This document shows positions 25,420 to 34,248 of a DNA stretch of 64,000 nt, piece after piece (position 1 is the first letter of the stretch; each line of letters opens with the position of its first letter). The DNA comes from JBCBJX01 sp964342855 (GTDB taxonomy: Bacteria > Pseudomonadota > Alphaproteobacteria > Caulobacterales > Parvularculaceae). The translations under genes and the position numbers were made by a program. The notes beneath the pieces are model-generated. The model was not told where the DNA came from. It saw only the letters and a program-made list of their open reading frames with translations, and ran no database searches. The stretch spans positions 41,757-105,756 of the forward strand of contig CAYFIB010000008.1 in assembly GCA_964342855.1 (NCBI GenBank), read 5' to 3'.

Positions 25420-26520
25420 TCAAGCGGGCGCGTAGTTGAGGTTCAGCGCCTCCGCGACCGCTTCATAGCGCACCGCGCCACCGGAAATGTTGAGGCCGGC
25501 GGCGAGGTGGCGGTCGTCGGCCATCGCTTTCGCCGCGCCCTTGACGGCGAGCGCCTTGACGTAGGGCATCGTCGCCGCGCCGAGCGCGAATGTTGACGTA
25601 CGCGGAACGCCGCCCGGCATGTTCGCGACGCAGTAGTGCACGACGCCGTCCACCTCATAAGTCGGATTGTCATGGGTCGTCGGTTTTGACGTCTCGAAGC
25701 AGCCGCCCTGATCGATGGAGATGTCCACCAGCACCGCGCCGCGCTGCATGGTCGAGAGCATATCGCGGGTGATGAGCTTCGGAGCCGCGGCGCCGGGGAT
25801 CAGTACGGCGCCGATGACGAGGTCCGCGCGAGCGACGGCCTCGGCGACGGCGGCTTTGGTCGAGTAGACCATGGACGCCCGGTCGCCGTAGAGCGCGTCG
25901 AGTTCGGCGAGGCGCGCCGGCGACTTCTCAAAAAGAGTGATGTCCGCGCGCGCGCCCAGCGCCATCTGCAGGGCGTTCACGCCCGCGACGCCGCCGCCGA
26001 GAATAACCACGTTCGCCGGGGCGACGCCCGGAACGCCGCCGAGCAGCAGGCCGCGACCGCCGGAGGCTTTTTCAAGCGAGTGCGCGCCGACCTGTACGGA
26101 CATTCGGCCCGCGACCTGACTCATGGGCTGAAGAAGGGGCAGGCCGCCGGTGGGGCTCGTGACGGTCTCATAGGCAATCGCCGTGCAGCCGGATTTCATC
26201 AGCGCTTCGGCCTGCGGTTTGTCCGCGGCAAGATGAAGATAGGTGAAGAGCGTTTGGTTCTCGCGCAGCATAGCGCATTCTGAAAGCTGCGGCTCTTTCA
26301 CTTTCACGATCATGTCGGCGCGTGCGAAAACGTCCGCCGCGTCGCCTGCGATCTCCGCGCCGGCGGCGCGGTAGTCGTCGTCGGAGAGGTCGATACCGGC
26401 GCCTGCGCCGGTCTCCACGAGCACCTGCGCGCCTGCAGCGACAAGCTCCGCCGTCGCGTCCGGCGTCAGGCCGACGCGATATTCACGGGTTTTGATTTCC
26501 TTCGGAACGCCCACCAGCAT
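25420..26520 (-). CDS. ald: Alanine dehydrogenase
   Basis: The protein (366 residues) interconverts L-alanine and pyruvate/ammonia with NAD. It starts MLVGVPKEIKTREYRVGLTP, which contains the substrate-binding Arg and the family signature. It continues with the catalytic-region LFTYLHLAADKPQAEALM (His near 95), the Rossmann fold VVILGGGVAGVNALQMALG, and DISIDQGGCFETSKPTTHDNPTY (Asp near 270). GGGAG before the ATG at 26520 supports this start over one 15 bases upstream. The divergent Lrp-type gene is the probable regulator. It ends 9 bases from the convergent SGNH gene. Confidence 0.94.
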   Translation of the reverse strand: MLVGVPKEIKTREYRVGLTPDATAELVAAGAQVLVETGAGAGIDLSDDDYRAAGAEIAGDAADVFARADMIVKVKEPQLSECAMLRENQTLFTYLHLAADKPQAEALMKSGCTAIAYETVTSPTGGLPLLQPMSQVAGRMSVQVGAHSLEKASGGRGLLLGGVPGVAPANVVILGGGVAGVNALQMALGARADITLFEKSPARLAELDALYGDRASMVYSTKAAVAEAVARADLVIGAVLIPGAAAPKLITRDMLSTMQRGAVLVDISIDQGGCFETSKPTTHDNPTYEVDGVVHYCVANMPGGVPRTSTFALGAATMPYVKALAVKGAAKAMADDRHLAAGLNISGGAVRYEAVAEALNLNYAPA

Positions 26521-26640
26521 GACCAAGTCTCCCATTGCGATGAGTGAACCGTATATCCGACGCTGTGAACAGGATTGAATTCTGGCCCGCCTCAGCTTGT
26601 TTTGATGACAAGGTGTTCTGCATCAAGTACGTATTTTCGA

Positions 26641-27114
26641 ATGTCAGTCGAAATTCAACTCGATAAGCGCGATCAGATCCTCCTGAAGGCCCTGCAGGAG
26701 GATGCGCGGCTGTCGTTTGTAGAGCTCGGCGCGCGGGCGGGCCTGTCGGCCTCCGCCTGCCACAAGCGGGTGAAATCGCTCGAGGAGGCGGGCGTCATCC
26801 GCCAGTACGCCGCGCTTCTCTCGGAAGAGCGTGCGGGGCTGAAGACGAGCGTTTTCGTGCAGGCGACATTGAATGAGCAGACCGAGGAAACGCTTGCGCG
26901 GTTCGAAGCCGCCGTCTCGCGACGGCCGGAAATCACCGAGTGCTATCTGATGGCCGGCGCGTCCGACTACCTCATGCGCGTCCTCTGTCGCGATGCGGAA
27001 GACTTCGAGCGAGTGCACCGGGACGTGCTGACGCGGCTGCCGGGGGTGGCGCGCGTCATGTCGAACTTCGCAATTCGGAAGATTTTCAGACGTTCGGCCG
27101 TGCCGATCGATTGA
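26641..27114 (+). CDS. Lrp/AsnC-family transcriptional regulator, probably of ald
   Basis: The protein (157 residues) has an N-terminal helix-turn-helix (LDKRDQILLKALQEDARLSFVEL, then LSASACHKRVKSLEEAGVI) and a C-terminal RAM ligand domain (EITECYLMAGASDYLMRVLCRD). It is divergent from ald across a 120-base spacer. Lrp-type regulators that sense alanine and activate ald are well known (AldR), so this is the likely target. The ATG at 26641 gives the standard N-terminus. An in-frame start at 26575 would extend it by 22 atypical residues. Confidence 0.9.
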   Translation: MSVEIQLDKRDQILLKALQEDARLSFVELGARAGLSASACHKRVKSLEEAGVIRQYAALLSEERAGLKTSVFVQATLNEQTEETLARFEAAVSRRPEITECYLMAGASDYLMRVLCRDAEDFERVHRDVLTRLPGVARVMSNFAIRKIFRRSAVPID

Positions 27115-27121
27115 AGCGGCG

Positions 27122-27511
27122 TCAGGACGCCGCTTCGCAGCGCACGGAAAGACGCTCCGGCGAGCCGTGCGCAAGGGCGAATTGCGCGCGGACGGTGTGC
27201 TTCGCCGTCACCTGCGCCACCATGCCTTTTGGTTTGACCGTGCGGAGCAAAAGCTCAGCCTCTTTCTCATCCATACGGATGATCGGCGTGACCGCCCAGC
27301 CCGGCGTCGGCATCAGAAGTTCGCCGGAAACGACCAGTCCGTTCTCGGTAATTTCCGATGACCAGCTGAGCGAGCGCAAGACGGAACAGGAACTGAGGTC
27401 GCCGACATCAATATCCGGTTCGGTCAGTTCCGACGGGTCCGGAATGGACGCCGGTTCGTCATTGGTGCAGGCGCCGAGAAGCGCCGCGAGGCCGATCCAG
27501 TAGCGGGTCAT
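27122..27511 (-). CDS. Small lipoprotein coupled to the subtilase gene
   Basis: The protein (129 residues) begins MTRYWIGLAALLGACTNDEP, a lipoprotein signal with lipobox LGAC. The mature part starts with an acidic Pro-rich tether and continues as an alternating beta-rich domain with two Cys residues. I recognise no family. Its ATG overlaps the stop of the upstream subtilase gene (ATGA at 27508-27511), so the two are made together. It may be a chaperone, inhibitor or surface partner of the protease. That role is inference from coupling. Confidence 0.72.
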   Translation of the reverse strand: MTRYWIGLAALLGACTNDEPASIPDPSELTEPDIDVGDLSSCSVLRSLSWSSEITENGLVVSGELLMPTPGWAVTPIIRMDEKEAELLLRTVKPKGMVAQVTAKHTVRAQFALAHGSPERLSVRCEAAS

Positions 27512-30228
27512 TGAGCAGGTCTCCGACGCCAAGCGAGAACAGCGTAACCGGGCGCCTCGCCGGTCTCAACAGCGGAGGCGCTGGAAAGCGAGGAGCCCGC
27601 GTAGTCGGCGACGGCGAACGAGACGCCCGAGAGCGTTCCGGTCAGTTCGAAATCGCCGTTGAAGTTCACCGGCGCCGCCGGGTACGTGCCGCACAGTTCG
27701 CCCACGTCGCAAACCGAACCATCATTGTCCATGTCAGTGCCGAAGACGAAGCGATAGACCCCGACCGGCAGGTCCGCCGTCGTGATCGTGTCGCCAACGC
27801 CGGCGAGGCCGTCATATTGCGCGACTTCGGTGTACGAGCCGTTCAACTCGCGCCGCTCCAGCCGGAAGTAGACCGGGGCGCTTTCGCCGGGGCCGCCGGA
27901 CGCGGTGTCGACGACAAGCGTCACCGGAACGACGATGGTCGCGCCGGTCGAAAGCTCGAAGCGCACTTCGGCGACATAGGCGCCGTCAGCAAGCGCGGAG
28001 CGATTGACACGGAATGTGTAGTCGCCGAAGCCGGAACCTGCGACGCCGAACGCTTCAACCGTCAGCCAGCTGCCGCCGCCTGGCAGATCGGCGCCCAGAA
28101 CGTAAAGGCGCTCGACGCTCAGATTTCCGAGCCCGACCTGCTCGGCGGTGAGCTCGATGGCGCCGAGGGTCGCGCCGAAATCGAGGCGGTTCGGCGTCGC
28201 GAGAAGATAGGCGCCGGTCGGCGCAGGGCCGCCGCCGGACGCGATCTGGAACGCCGCCTCAACCATTTTCGGCAACGACAGGAGTCCGTAGCCGGTCTCA
28301 TTGTCATGGCCCGTCGCTTCGATGTCGACCGTGAGATCGCCGAGGGCGAGGAGCGCATCGAACTGATCGGGGGTCATCGCCGGCGCGATATGGCGCATGA
28401 GCGCAATGGCGGCCGCGACGTGCGGCGCCGCCATGGAGGTACCCTGATAACCGCTATAGCCGTTGGAGAAGCTCGTTCCCTCGTCGATGCCGACGGCGGC
28501 GACGACGCCATCGGCGGCGCCGTCGGCGTTCAGGTCGACGGTGGTGTCGCCGCCGGGCGCGGCGATGTCCACCTGCGAATAGGCTTGAGTGTAAAAGGTC
28601 GGCCGACGGGCGAAATCCGTGGCGCCGACCGCGATGACGCCCGGATGCGCGGCGGGGTAGCTCGGCAGAGTTCCGAACGGCGTGCCGCCCGCGTTGCCCG
28701 CCGAGGCGACGATGAGCACGCCTGCGGCCCGCGCCTGGTTGACGGCGTCTTCAACGGCGGCGTCCGGCGAATCCGAGCCGAGCGACATGTTGATGACGTC
28801 GGCGGCGCGGGGCGGTAGAGCGCCCGAGTCATTCGGAAGGCCCGCCGCATACAGAATGGCGTTCGGAAGATCGCCCGGCAGAACATCGCAGTACGGATCG
28901 ATAGAGTATCCGATTTTGACGCCGATGAACTGGAACTCCGGCGTCACCCCGACGATGCCTTCGCTGTTCTGCGGCGCCGTCGCCGTCGAGGCGACATGCG
29001 TTCCATGGAAGCTGTGGCAGTCGCCAAAGAAACCCGGGTCGCCTGGAACGGCCTCTTCCTCCGCTTCGGCGTCGTAGCCGTCGCCGTCAACGAAAGCCGG
29101 GACGAACTCTCGCTGGTCGATGATCGAATTCACGATCTCCGGGTGATCGGTCTGGAAGCCGCTGTCGATGACGGCGATCAGCGGTTCATACGGAAAGATC
29201 GCGCCGGCGGCTTCCGCGTCGGCGATGAGCGTGCGCGCTTCGTCCCAGCCGATGCTGGGGAGGTTCCACTGGGTGAACGGATCCGGGAACGGATCGCTTG
29301 ACTGGTGAAGGCGCGGCTCCGCCATGACGCGATACACATCGGCGCCCTCGGCGCGGTTCATCTCTTTCACGCGCGTCAGCGCCTCAAGACGCTCGGCGAG
29401 AAACGGCGTCTTCGGATCGTCCGAGGCGATATCGGCCGAGCGCCGAGCGCCGACCTGCTCGGCCATTGAGGCGGGTTCGAAGCGGATCATGTCGCCGCGC
29501 TCAAGGCTCGAACCAGCCTCAAAGCTCGCCGCGGCGAGGACGCTTTGGGCCTCGGCGAGGCTTTCGGAGGCGCGCTCGGGCGTCGCCTCCACGGAGACGA
29601 AGGTCGGCGACACGCGCGCGATGGCGGGCGCGGGAAAGACGGTGGCGCTCGCAAGCTCCGATGAAATTGAAAGCGTGTAGACAGATGTTCCCGCGACCGC
29701 GCGCACTTCGACCGTGTGATCGCCGTCCGCCGTCAGTTGAACCTGTTCAGAGCCGGAGCCGACATTGGTCGACTGAGCGATGAGCGCGCCGCCGGAGTCG
29801 TAGAGAAAGAGATCGAGATCGACATCGGCCGGAGCGGCGCTCGTGAAGTCGGCGGCGCGCAGATGAACGAACTGCCCGTCGACGCCCGTGAAGCGATAGA
29901 AATCTGACGGGTCGTTGGCGCCAGCATTCGGAAAATTGCCGGCCCCGGCGCCGGGGAGGGTGACGAAGCCCTTCACGGTCGCCGGCGCGTTGATCGCCTG
30001 CGCCGCGCCGAGCGAATTGTTGCTGGACGGCGATGTCTGCGGGTCGTTGAGGTCGCTATCGACGCGCAGGCTGGAGGCGCCGGTGATGGTTCCGGAGATG
30101 GTGAAATTTGAAACCGGCGCGGGCGCCGGCGCGCCCGGAACGATCGCCCCGCCGCTACCGTCGCTGCAGCTGGCGAGCGCGAGCGCGCTCGCTCCGAAAA
30201 GTGCGGTCCGTCCTAGAATGCGCGGCAT
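27508..30228 (-). CDS. S8-family (subtilisin-like) serine protease, lipoprotein
   Basis: The 906-residue protein has a lipoprotein signal (LASC, Cys21) and a pre-peptidase-C-type beta domain (about 105-190). The subtilase domain carries Asp355 (IAVIDSG), His408 (HGTHV), oxyanion Asn512 (ASAGN) and Ser598 (GTSMAAPH). A beta-rich C-terminal half follows (about 660-906), including an EF-hand-like DMDNDGSVCD loop. The N-terminal 200-330 region may act as a propeptide. The lipobox predicts anchoring to the outer or inner membrane, with proteolysis at the surface or in the periplasm. The gene is translationally coupled to a small lipoprotein. Confidence 0.93.
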   Translation of the reverse strand: MPRILGRTALFGASALALASCSDGSGGAIVPGAPAPAPVSNFTISGTITGASSLRVDSDLNDPQTSPSSNNSLGAAQAINAPATVKGFVTLPGAGAGNFPNAGANDPSDFYRFTGVDGQFVHLRAADFTSAAPADVDLDLFLYDSGGALIAQSTNVGSGSEQVQLTADGDHTVEVRAVAGTSVYTLSISSELASATVFPAPAIARVSPTFVSVEATPERASESLAEAQSVLAAASFEAGSSLERGDMIRFEPASMAEQVGARRSADIASDDPKTPFLAERLEALTRVKEMNRAEGADVYRVMAEPRLHQSSDPFPDPFTQWNLPSIGWDEARTLIADAEAAGAIFPYEPLIAVIDSGFQTDHPEIVNSIIDQREFVPAFVDGDGYDAEAEEEAVPGDPGFFGDCHSFHGTHVASTATAPQNSEGIVGVTPEFQFIGVKIGYSIDPYCDVLPGDLPNAILYAAGLPNDSGALPPRAADVINMSLGSDSPDAAVEDAVNQARAAGVLIVASAGNAGGTPFGTLPSYPAAHPGVIAVGATDFARRPTFYTQAYSQVDIAAPGGDTTVDLNADGAADGVVAAVGIDEGTSFSNGYSGYQGTSMAAPHVAAAIALMRHIAPAMTPDQFDALLALGDLTVDIEATGHDNETGYGLLSLPKMVEAAFQIASGGGPAPTGAYLLATPNRLDFGATLGAIELTAEQVGLGNLSVERLYVLGADLPGGGSWLTVEAFGVAGSGFGDYTFRVNRSALADGAYVAEVRFELSTGATIVVPVTLVVDTASGGPGESAPVYFRLERRELNGSYTEVAQYDGLAGVGDTITTADLPVGVYRFVFGTDMDNDGSVCDVGELCGTYPAAPVNFNGDFELTGTLSGVSFAVADYAGSSLSSASAVETGEAPGYAVLAWRRRPAQ

Positions 30229-30385
30229 CGGCCCTTGTTCCTGTCGTCGGCGCGCGCGACCGGCGGCGTCGCGCGCGGGCGAAAATCGCCCGCATCAAAG
30301 GCCGAAGACGCTTAAATCCGCGTGAACTCTGGGAAAACGATTGTCAGCGTCGGCATCTCGCGGACCGCACTCGAAATCGGGATTT

Positions 30386-30401
30386 CTACAGGATATGGGG
30401 G
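30386..30401. promoter_or_regulatory. NrdR box 1 upstream of nrdB
   Basis: CTACAGGATATGGGGG matches 9 of 16 positions of the NrdR consensus (ACACAATATATTGTGT type). Its ATAT core is exactly 31 bases before that of the second box, which is the paired, same-face spacing expected for NrdR. Confidence 0.55.
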
Positions 30402-30416
30402 TTGGCGGGCCGTCTA

Positions 30417-30432
30417 CCCCAAGATATGGTGG
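30417..30432. promoter_or_regulatory. NrdR box 2 upstream of nrdB
   Basis: CCCCAAGATATGGTGG matches 11 of 16 positions of the NrdR consensus and is close to a perfect dyad. It ends 30 bases before the nrdB start. NrdR represses ribonucleotide reductase genes when dATP is plentiful. Confidence 0.62.
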
Positions 30433-30462
30433 TTAACGACTCGCACCACAGGAGAGCCAGAC

Positions 30463-31497
30463 ATGCTCGACGCCGCGCCCGCGCTGCCGGGGCTCATGAC
30501 GCCGTCCCATTCCTACAAGCCGTTCCGCTATCCGTGGGCCTATGACTTCTGGAAGAAGCAGCAGCAGGTTCACTGGATGCCGGAGGAGGTGCCCCTCGGC
30601 GAGGACTGCAAGGACTGGGCGTCGAAGCTGAACGACCAGGAGCGCAATCTCCTCACCCAGATCTTCCGCTTTTTCACCCAGTCCGATGTCGAGGTGAACG
30701 ACAACTACATGGAGCGGTACGCGCGCGTCTTCAAACCGACCGAGGTGAAGATGATGCTGTCGGCGTTCTCCAATATGGAGACCATCCACATCGCCGCCTA
30801 CGCGCTGCTCCTCGAAACCATCGGCATGCCGGATTCAGAGTTCACCGCGTTCCTTGAGTACAAGGAGATGGCGGACAAGCACGACTACATGCAGACCTTC
30901 GGCGTCGAAACCGAAGCCGATATCGCGCGCACGCTCGCCATGTTCGGAGCGTTTACGGAAGGTCTGCAGCTCTTCGCATCTTTCGCGATGCTGATGAACT
31001 TCCCGCGCTTCAACAAGATGAAGGGCATGGGCCAGATCGTCTCCTGGTCCGTACGCGATGAAAGTCTTCACTGCGAGGGTATGATCAAGCTTTACCACGC
31101 CTTTGCGAAAGAAACCGGCGTCGTCACCAAGGCGGTGGCCGATGACATCGCCGACTGCTGCAAAACGGTGGTGGGCCTTGAAGACAAGTTCATCGACCTC
31201 GCCTTCGAGATGGGGCCGGTCGAAGGGATGACCTCGGACGATATCAAGCAGTATATCCGCTATATCGCCGACTGGCGCCTCGGCCAACTCGACCTGCCGA
31301 AGATTTACGGCGTCGAGAAGCACCCGATCCCGTGGCTGACGGAGATCCTCAACGGCGTCGAGCACGCGAACTTCTTCGAGGCGCGCTCGACGGAGTACTC
31401 CAAGGCGGCGACGAAGGGCGACTGGCACGGCGCCGAGGGCGTGTGGGCGGCCTTCGACACCATGCAGGCGAAACGCGCGACGCAGCCCGCCGAATAA
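30463..31497 (+). CDS. nrdB: Class I ribonucleotide reductase beta subunit
   Basis: The protein (344 residues) houses the diiron centre that makes the radical for deoxyribonucleotide synthesis. Metal-ligand helices are visible: FFTQSDVEVNDNY (Asp), NMETIHIAAYA (Glu and His, with the radical Tyr four residues after the His), FGAFTEGLQLFASF (Glu), and WSVRDESLHCEGM (Glu and His). AGGAGAG precedes the ATG at 30463. The frame is open back to 30322, but that region carries the NrdR boxes. The alpha subunit gene lies about 6.6 kb downstream rather than in the same operon. There is no room for an ATP-cone. Confidence 0.95.
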   Translation: MLDAAPALPGLMTPSHSYKPFRYPWAYDFWKKQQQVHWMPEEVPLGEDCKDWASKLNDQERNLLTQIFRFFTQSDVEVNDNYMERYARVFKPTEVKMMLSAFSNMETIHIAAYALLLETIGMPDSEFTAFLEYKEMADKHDYMQTFGVETEADIARTLAMFGAFTEGLQLFASFAMLMNFPRFNKMKGMGQIVSWSVRDESLHCEGMIKLYHAFAKETGVVTKAVADDIADCCKTVVGLEDKFIDLAFEMGPVEGMTSDDIKQYIRYIADWRLGQLDLPKIYGVEKHPIPWLTEILNGVEHANFFEARSTEYSKAATKGDWHGAEGVWAAFDTMQAKRATQPAE

Positions 31498-31542
31498 TTG
31501 ACGGCTAACGGCGCGGTAGCGCCTGCGTGCTAGTCTGACGCC

Positions 31543-32454
31543 ATGGCATATGAAATCGACTGTCGGCGCGCTCTCGATGACGAGGCGCGCCGCATTCTTA
31601 CGGAACTCGCGGTGAAAGCGCGCGCGCAGCTCGCTGACGCCGCCGACGATGTCGAGCGCGCGGTCTTCTCTGCGCGTCGCCGCTGCAAACGCGCGCGCGC
31701 TCTGCTGCGCCTCATCCGACCGGCGCTCGACCGGGATGATTACGCGTCCGAGAACGCCCGTTGGCGCGATGCGGGGAGGGCGCTGTCCGGCCTTCGCGAC
31801 GCGTCGGCGGTGCGCTCCGCCGTTGTCAGGTTGGCGCGCGAAAGTGCGGACGAGGGAACCCGCGATATCTACCAGCGCCTCGATGGGCGTCTGCGCGACG
31901 AGGCGGGGCCGCCGATTTCGCATTTTGATGCGGCGGCCCGGTTGGCGCGTGCGGAGTATCTCATCGGCGAATGCGCGCGCCGCACGGCGCAACTCAGTTT
32001 CATCAGCACCGGTATCGACATGGTCGCGATCGGCGCGCGCAAGACCTACGCCCGCGGTCGTGAGGAAATGCGCGCCGCTTCGCGCGAGGCGAGCGCCGAC
32101 GCCGACCACGATTGGCGCAAACGCGTGAAGTATCATGCGCTGCACCTCCGGCTTTTGCGCGGCTCGGCGCGCGCCGACGTCCTTGAGCGAGAAACGCTGG
32201 CGAAGTCCGTCGCGGCGAGACTGGGCGAAATGAATGACTTCGCAGTTCTCTCCGCGGAGGTGGCCGAAGGCGTCTGCACCCCGTTTCTGTCAGCTGACGA
32301 ATGCGACCGGCTCCTTGAGGACCTGCGCGTTCGCCGTGACGTCGCCAGAGCACGCGTTTTTGATGACGCCGATGCGCTCTACGCCCTAAAGCCGTCGGCG
32401 TTCGAAAAGGCGATCGGCGCGATCACCGGTTCTGCACTGGCGGTGAAAACCTGA
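31543..32454 (+). CDS. CHAD-domain protein
   Basis: The 303-residue protein is an alpha-helical CHAD domain in two repeats. Conserved basic faces are VFSARRRCKRARALLRLIRPAL near residue 45 and WRKRVKYHALHLRLLRG near residue 188, and GRALSGLRDASAVRSAVVRLA is a repeat-like segment. CHAD domains bind inorganic polyphosphate through their Arg/Lys/His faces and often accompany CYTH triphosphatases. No CYTH gene is adjacent here. It is probably cytoplasmic. It follows nrdB on the same strand after 45 bases with no strong ribosome site. Confidence 0.85.
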   Translation: MAYEIDCRRALDDEARRILTELAVKARAQLADAADDVERAVFSARRRCKRARALLRLIRPALDRDDYASENARWRDAGRALSGLRDASAVRSAVVRLARESADEGTRDIYQRLDGRLRDEAGPPISHFDAAARLARAEYLIGECARRTAQLSFISTGIDMVAIGARKTYARGREEMRAASREASADADHDWRKRVKYHALHLRLLRGSARADVLERETLAKSVAARLGEMNDFAVLSAEVAEGVCTPFLSADECDRLLEDLRVRRDVARARVFDDADALYALKPSAFEKAIGAITGSALAVKT

Positions 32455-32542
32455 TGCGCGCGAGCGCCCCCTTTGATCGCGCCGCGTTTCCGGTTAACTC
32501 CGTCGGACATTCAAACAAGCCGCGAATACCAGCGAGGAGCGC

Positions 32543-32764
32543 ATGTCCGACAATCCCGCCCGCATCACCATCATCGCCCGCGAATTCACCGCCGCGGCGC
32601 TCGAGTTTCACCGCGGCAAGATGGCTGAGCGCGGCTACCGCATGGAAGGCTCGATCACGCCGCGCGTCTTTCAGGTGATTGAAGGCGTCGAGCCGCCGAA
32701 AGACATCTTTGAAGGCGAGACCATGTTCGCCGTCACCTTCATCCACAAGGACGCGGGCGAGTAA
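32543..32764 (+). CDS. Small conserved-looking protein upstream of AMP nucleosidase, unknown
   Basis: The 73-residue soluble protein, MSDNPARITIIAREFTAAAL at the start and MFAVTFIHKDAGE at the end, has an alpha/beta look and no membrane segment. GAGGAGC precedes its ATG. It ends 2 bases before the GTG of amn, so the pair should be co-translated. Position suggests a partner or regulator of AMP nucleosidase. I do not recognise the family. Confidence 0.65.
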   Translation: MSDNPARITIIAREFTAAALEFHRGKMAERGYRMEGSITPRVFQVIEGVEPPKDIFEGETMFAVTFIHKDAGE

Positions 32765-32766
32765 GG

Positions 32767-34248
32767 GTGAGCGCCCGAGCCGTCGACCTTACGACGCTCG
32801 AACGGGTTTCGACGCCGACCGCCGCGGTCGAGCGTCTCATCGAAATTTATGACGCCGCGACGCTGGCGTTGAGGCATGACTTCAACGCCTTCGTCGAGCG
32901 CGGCGTCACGCCCGACCCGAAGAAACGCGCCGCCGGCGCTTATCGGTATCCGCGGCTCGTCGTCTCCTATCGACCGGATGGTCCGCCGCCGCAGATCAGT
33001 CGCGCCTTCGGCAAGTTCGCCGACGCCGGGGAGTTCGCCGCCTCCATCGCGCGGCCGCGGCAATTTACGTCATACCTCACCGAGCAGCTGACAATCCTCG
33101 CGGAGCAGTATGACTGCGCCTTTTACGTCGGGCGCGATGAAGCGGAAATTCCGTATCCTTATGTTCTGGAGACGGGCGCGGGCGTCGATGTCGACCGCGC
33201 GCCGCCTATCGAACTGGCGCGTCACTTCCCGACGCCGGACCTTGCGACCATCGACGACTGCATCGCCAACGGCCGATATGATCGGGCCGCGACGGAAGCC
33301 GGGCCGCTTTCTCTCTTCACCGGCCCGCGGACGGATTACTCCCTGCAGCGGATCGCGCATTACACCGGCACACCGCCGGAGGATTTCCAGCAATTCATCC
33401 TGTTCACGAACTACAATCGGTATGTGGATGAGTTCGTCCGGCTGGGGCTCGAGCGTCTCGGCAAGGACGGTTATGAAGCGCTGTGCGGGCCGGGCGGCTG
33501 CGTGCTGCCGGCGGGCGCGGATATCGACGCCGCGCCGCTGCTCGACGACATCTCCTGGCGCAGGCACCAGATGCCAGCGCATCATCTCAAAAAAGCGGAC
33601 GGCACGGGGGTCAGCCTCGTCAATATCGGCGTCGGCCCGTCAAACGCAAAGACGATTACGGACCATCTCGCGGTTTTACGGCCGCAATGCTGGATCATGG
33701 TCGGCCACTGCGGGGGCTTGCGCCATTCACAGCGGCTCGGCGACTACGTGCTGGCGCACGCGTACCTGCGCTACGACAACGTTCTCGACGACGATCTCGC
33801 GCCCGAAATCCCCGTACCGCCCATCGCCGAGGTGCAGCTTGCGCTCGCCGATGTCGCAGGCCGTTACGCGGGGTCTGGCGAAGAATTGAAGCGCCGCATG
33901 CGGACGGGAACCGTAGTCACCAACGACGACCGGAACTGGGAGCTGCGTTATTCTGAAGAAGCGCGCCGCTTCAACCAGTCGCGCGCCATCGCCGTCGATA
34001 TGGAATCGGCGACCATCGCCGCCAATGGGTTCCGCTTCCGCGTCCCCTACGGAACGCTTCTGTGTGTTTCCGACAAGCCGCTCCATGGCGAAATCAAGCT
34101 GCCGGGCGCGGCGAATCGCTTCTATGAGCGCGCCATCTCCGAGCACATGAAAATCGGGCTCGAAGCCATGGAGCTTCTCGCGCGCGACGGCGGACGCTCC
34201 CTCCATTCCCGCAAGCTCCGCAGCTTCGACGAACCGCCGTTTCGCTAA
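32767..34248 (+). CDS. amn: AMP nucleosidase
   Basis: The 493-residue enzyme hydrolyses AMP to adenine and ribose-5-phosphate. The N-terminal AMN-specific domain includes YRYPRLVVSYRPDGPPPQISRAFGKF. The C-terminal phosphorylase-fold domain carries NIGVGPSNAKTITDHLAVLRP, MVGHCGGLRHSQRLGDYVLA, VAVDMESATIAANGFRFRVPYGTLLCVSDKPLHGE and the final EPPFR typical of the family. Length fits E. coli Amn (484). The GTG start at 32767 follows the small upstream gene. Its stop overlaps the convergent methyltransferase gene by 4 bases. Confidence 0.95.
   Translation: MSARAVDLTTLERVSTPTAAVERLIEIYDAATLALRHDFNAFVERGVTPDPKKRAAGAYRYPRLVVSYRPDGPPPQISRAFGKFADAGEFAASIARPRQFTSYLTEQLTILAEQYDCAFYVGRDEAEIPYPYVLETGAGVDVDRAPPIELARHFPTPDLATIDDCIANGRYDRAATEAGPLSLFTGPRTDYSLQRIAHYTGTPPEDFQQFILFTNYNRYVDEFVRLGLERLGKDGYEALCGPGGCVLPAGADIDAAPLLDDISWRRHQMPAHHLKKADGTGVSLVNIGVGPSNAKTITDHLAVLRPQCWIMVGHCGGLRHSQRLGDYVLAHAYLRYDNVLDDDLAPEIPVPPIAEVQLALADVAGRYAGSGEELKRRMRTGTVVTNDDRNWELRYSEEARRFNQSRAIAVDMESATIAANGFRFRVPYGTLLCVSDKPLHGEIKLPGAANRFYERAISEHMKIGLEAMELLARDGGRSLHSRKLRSFDEPPFR

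Noticed and set aside
30835..32145. A 436-codon minus-strand frame across nrdB and the CHAD gene
   Set aside because: It spans two well-supported plus-strand genes and their spacer and has no recognisable domain.
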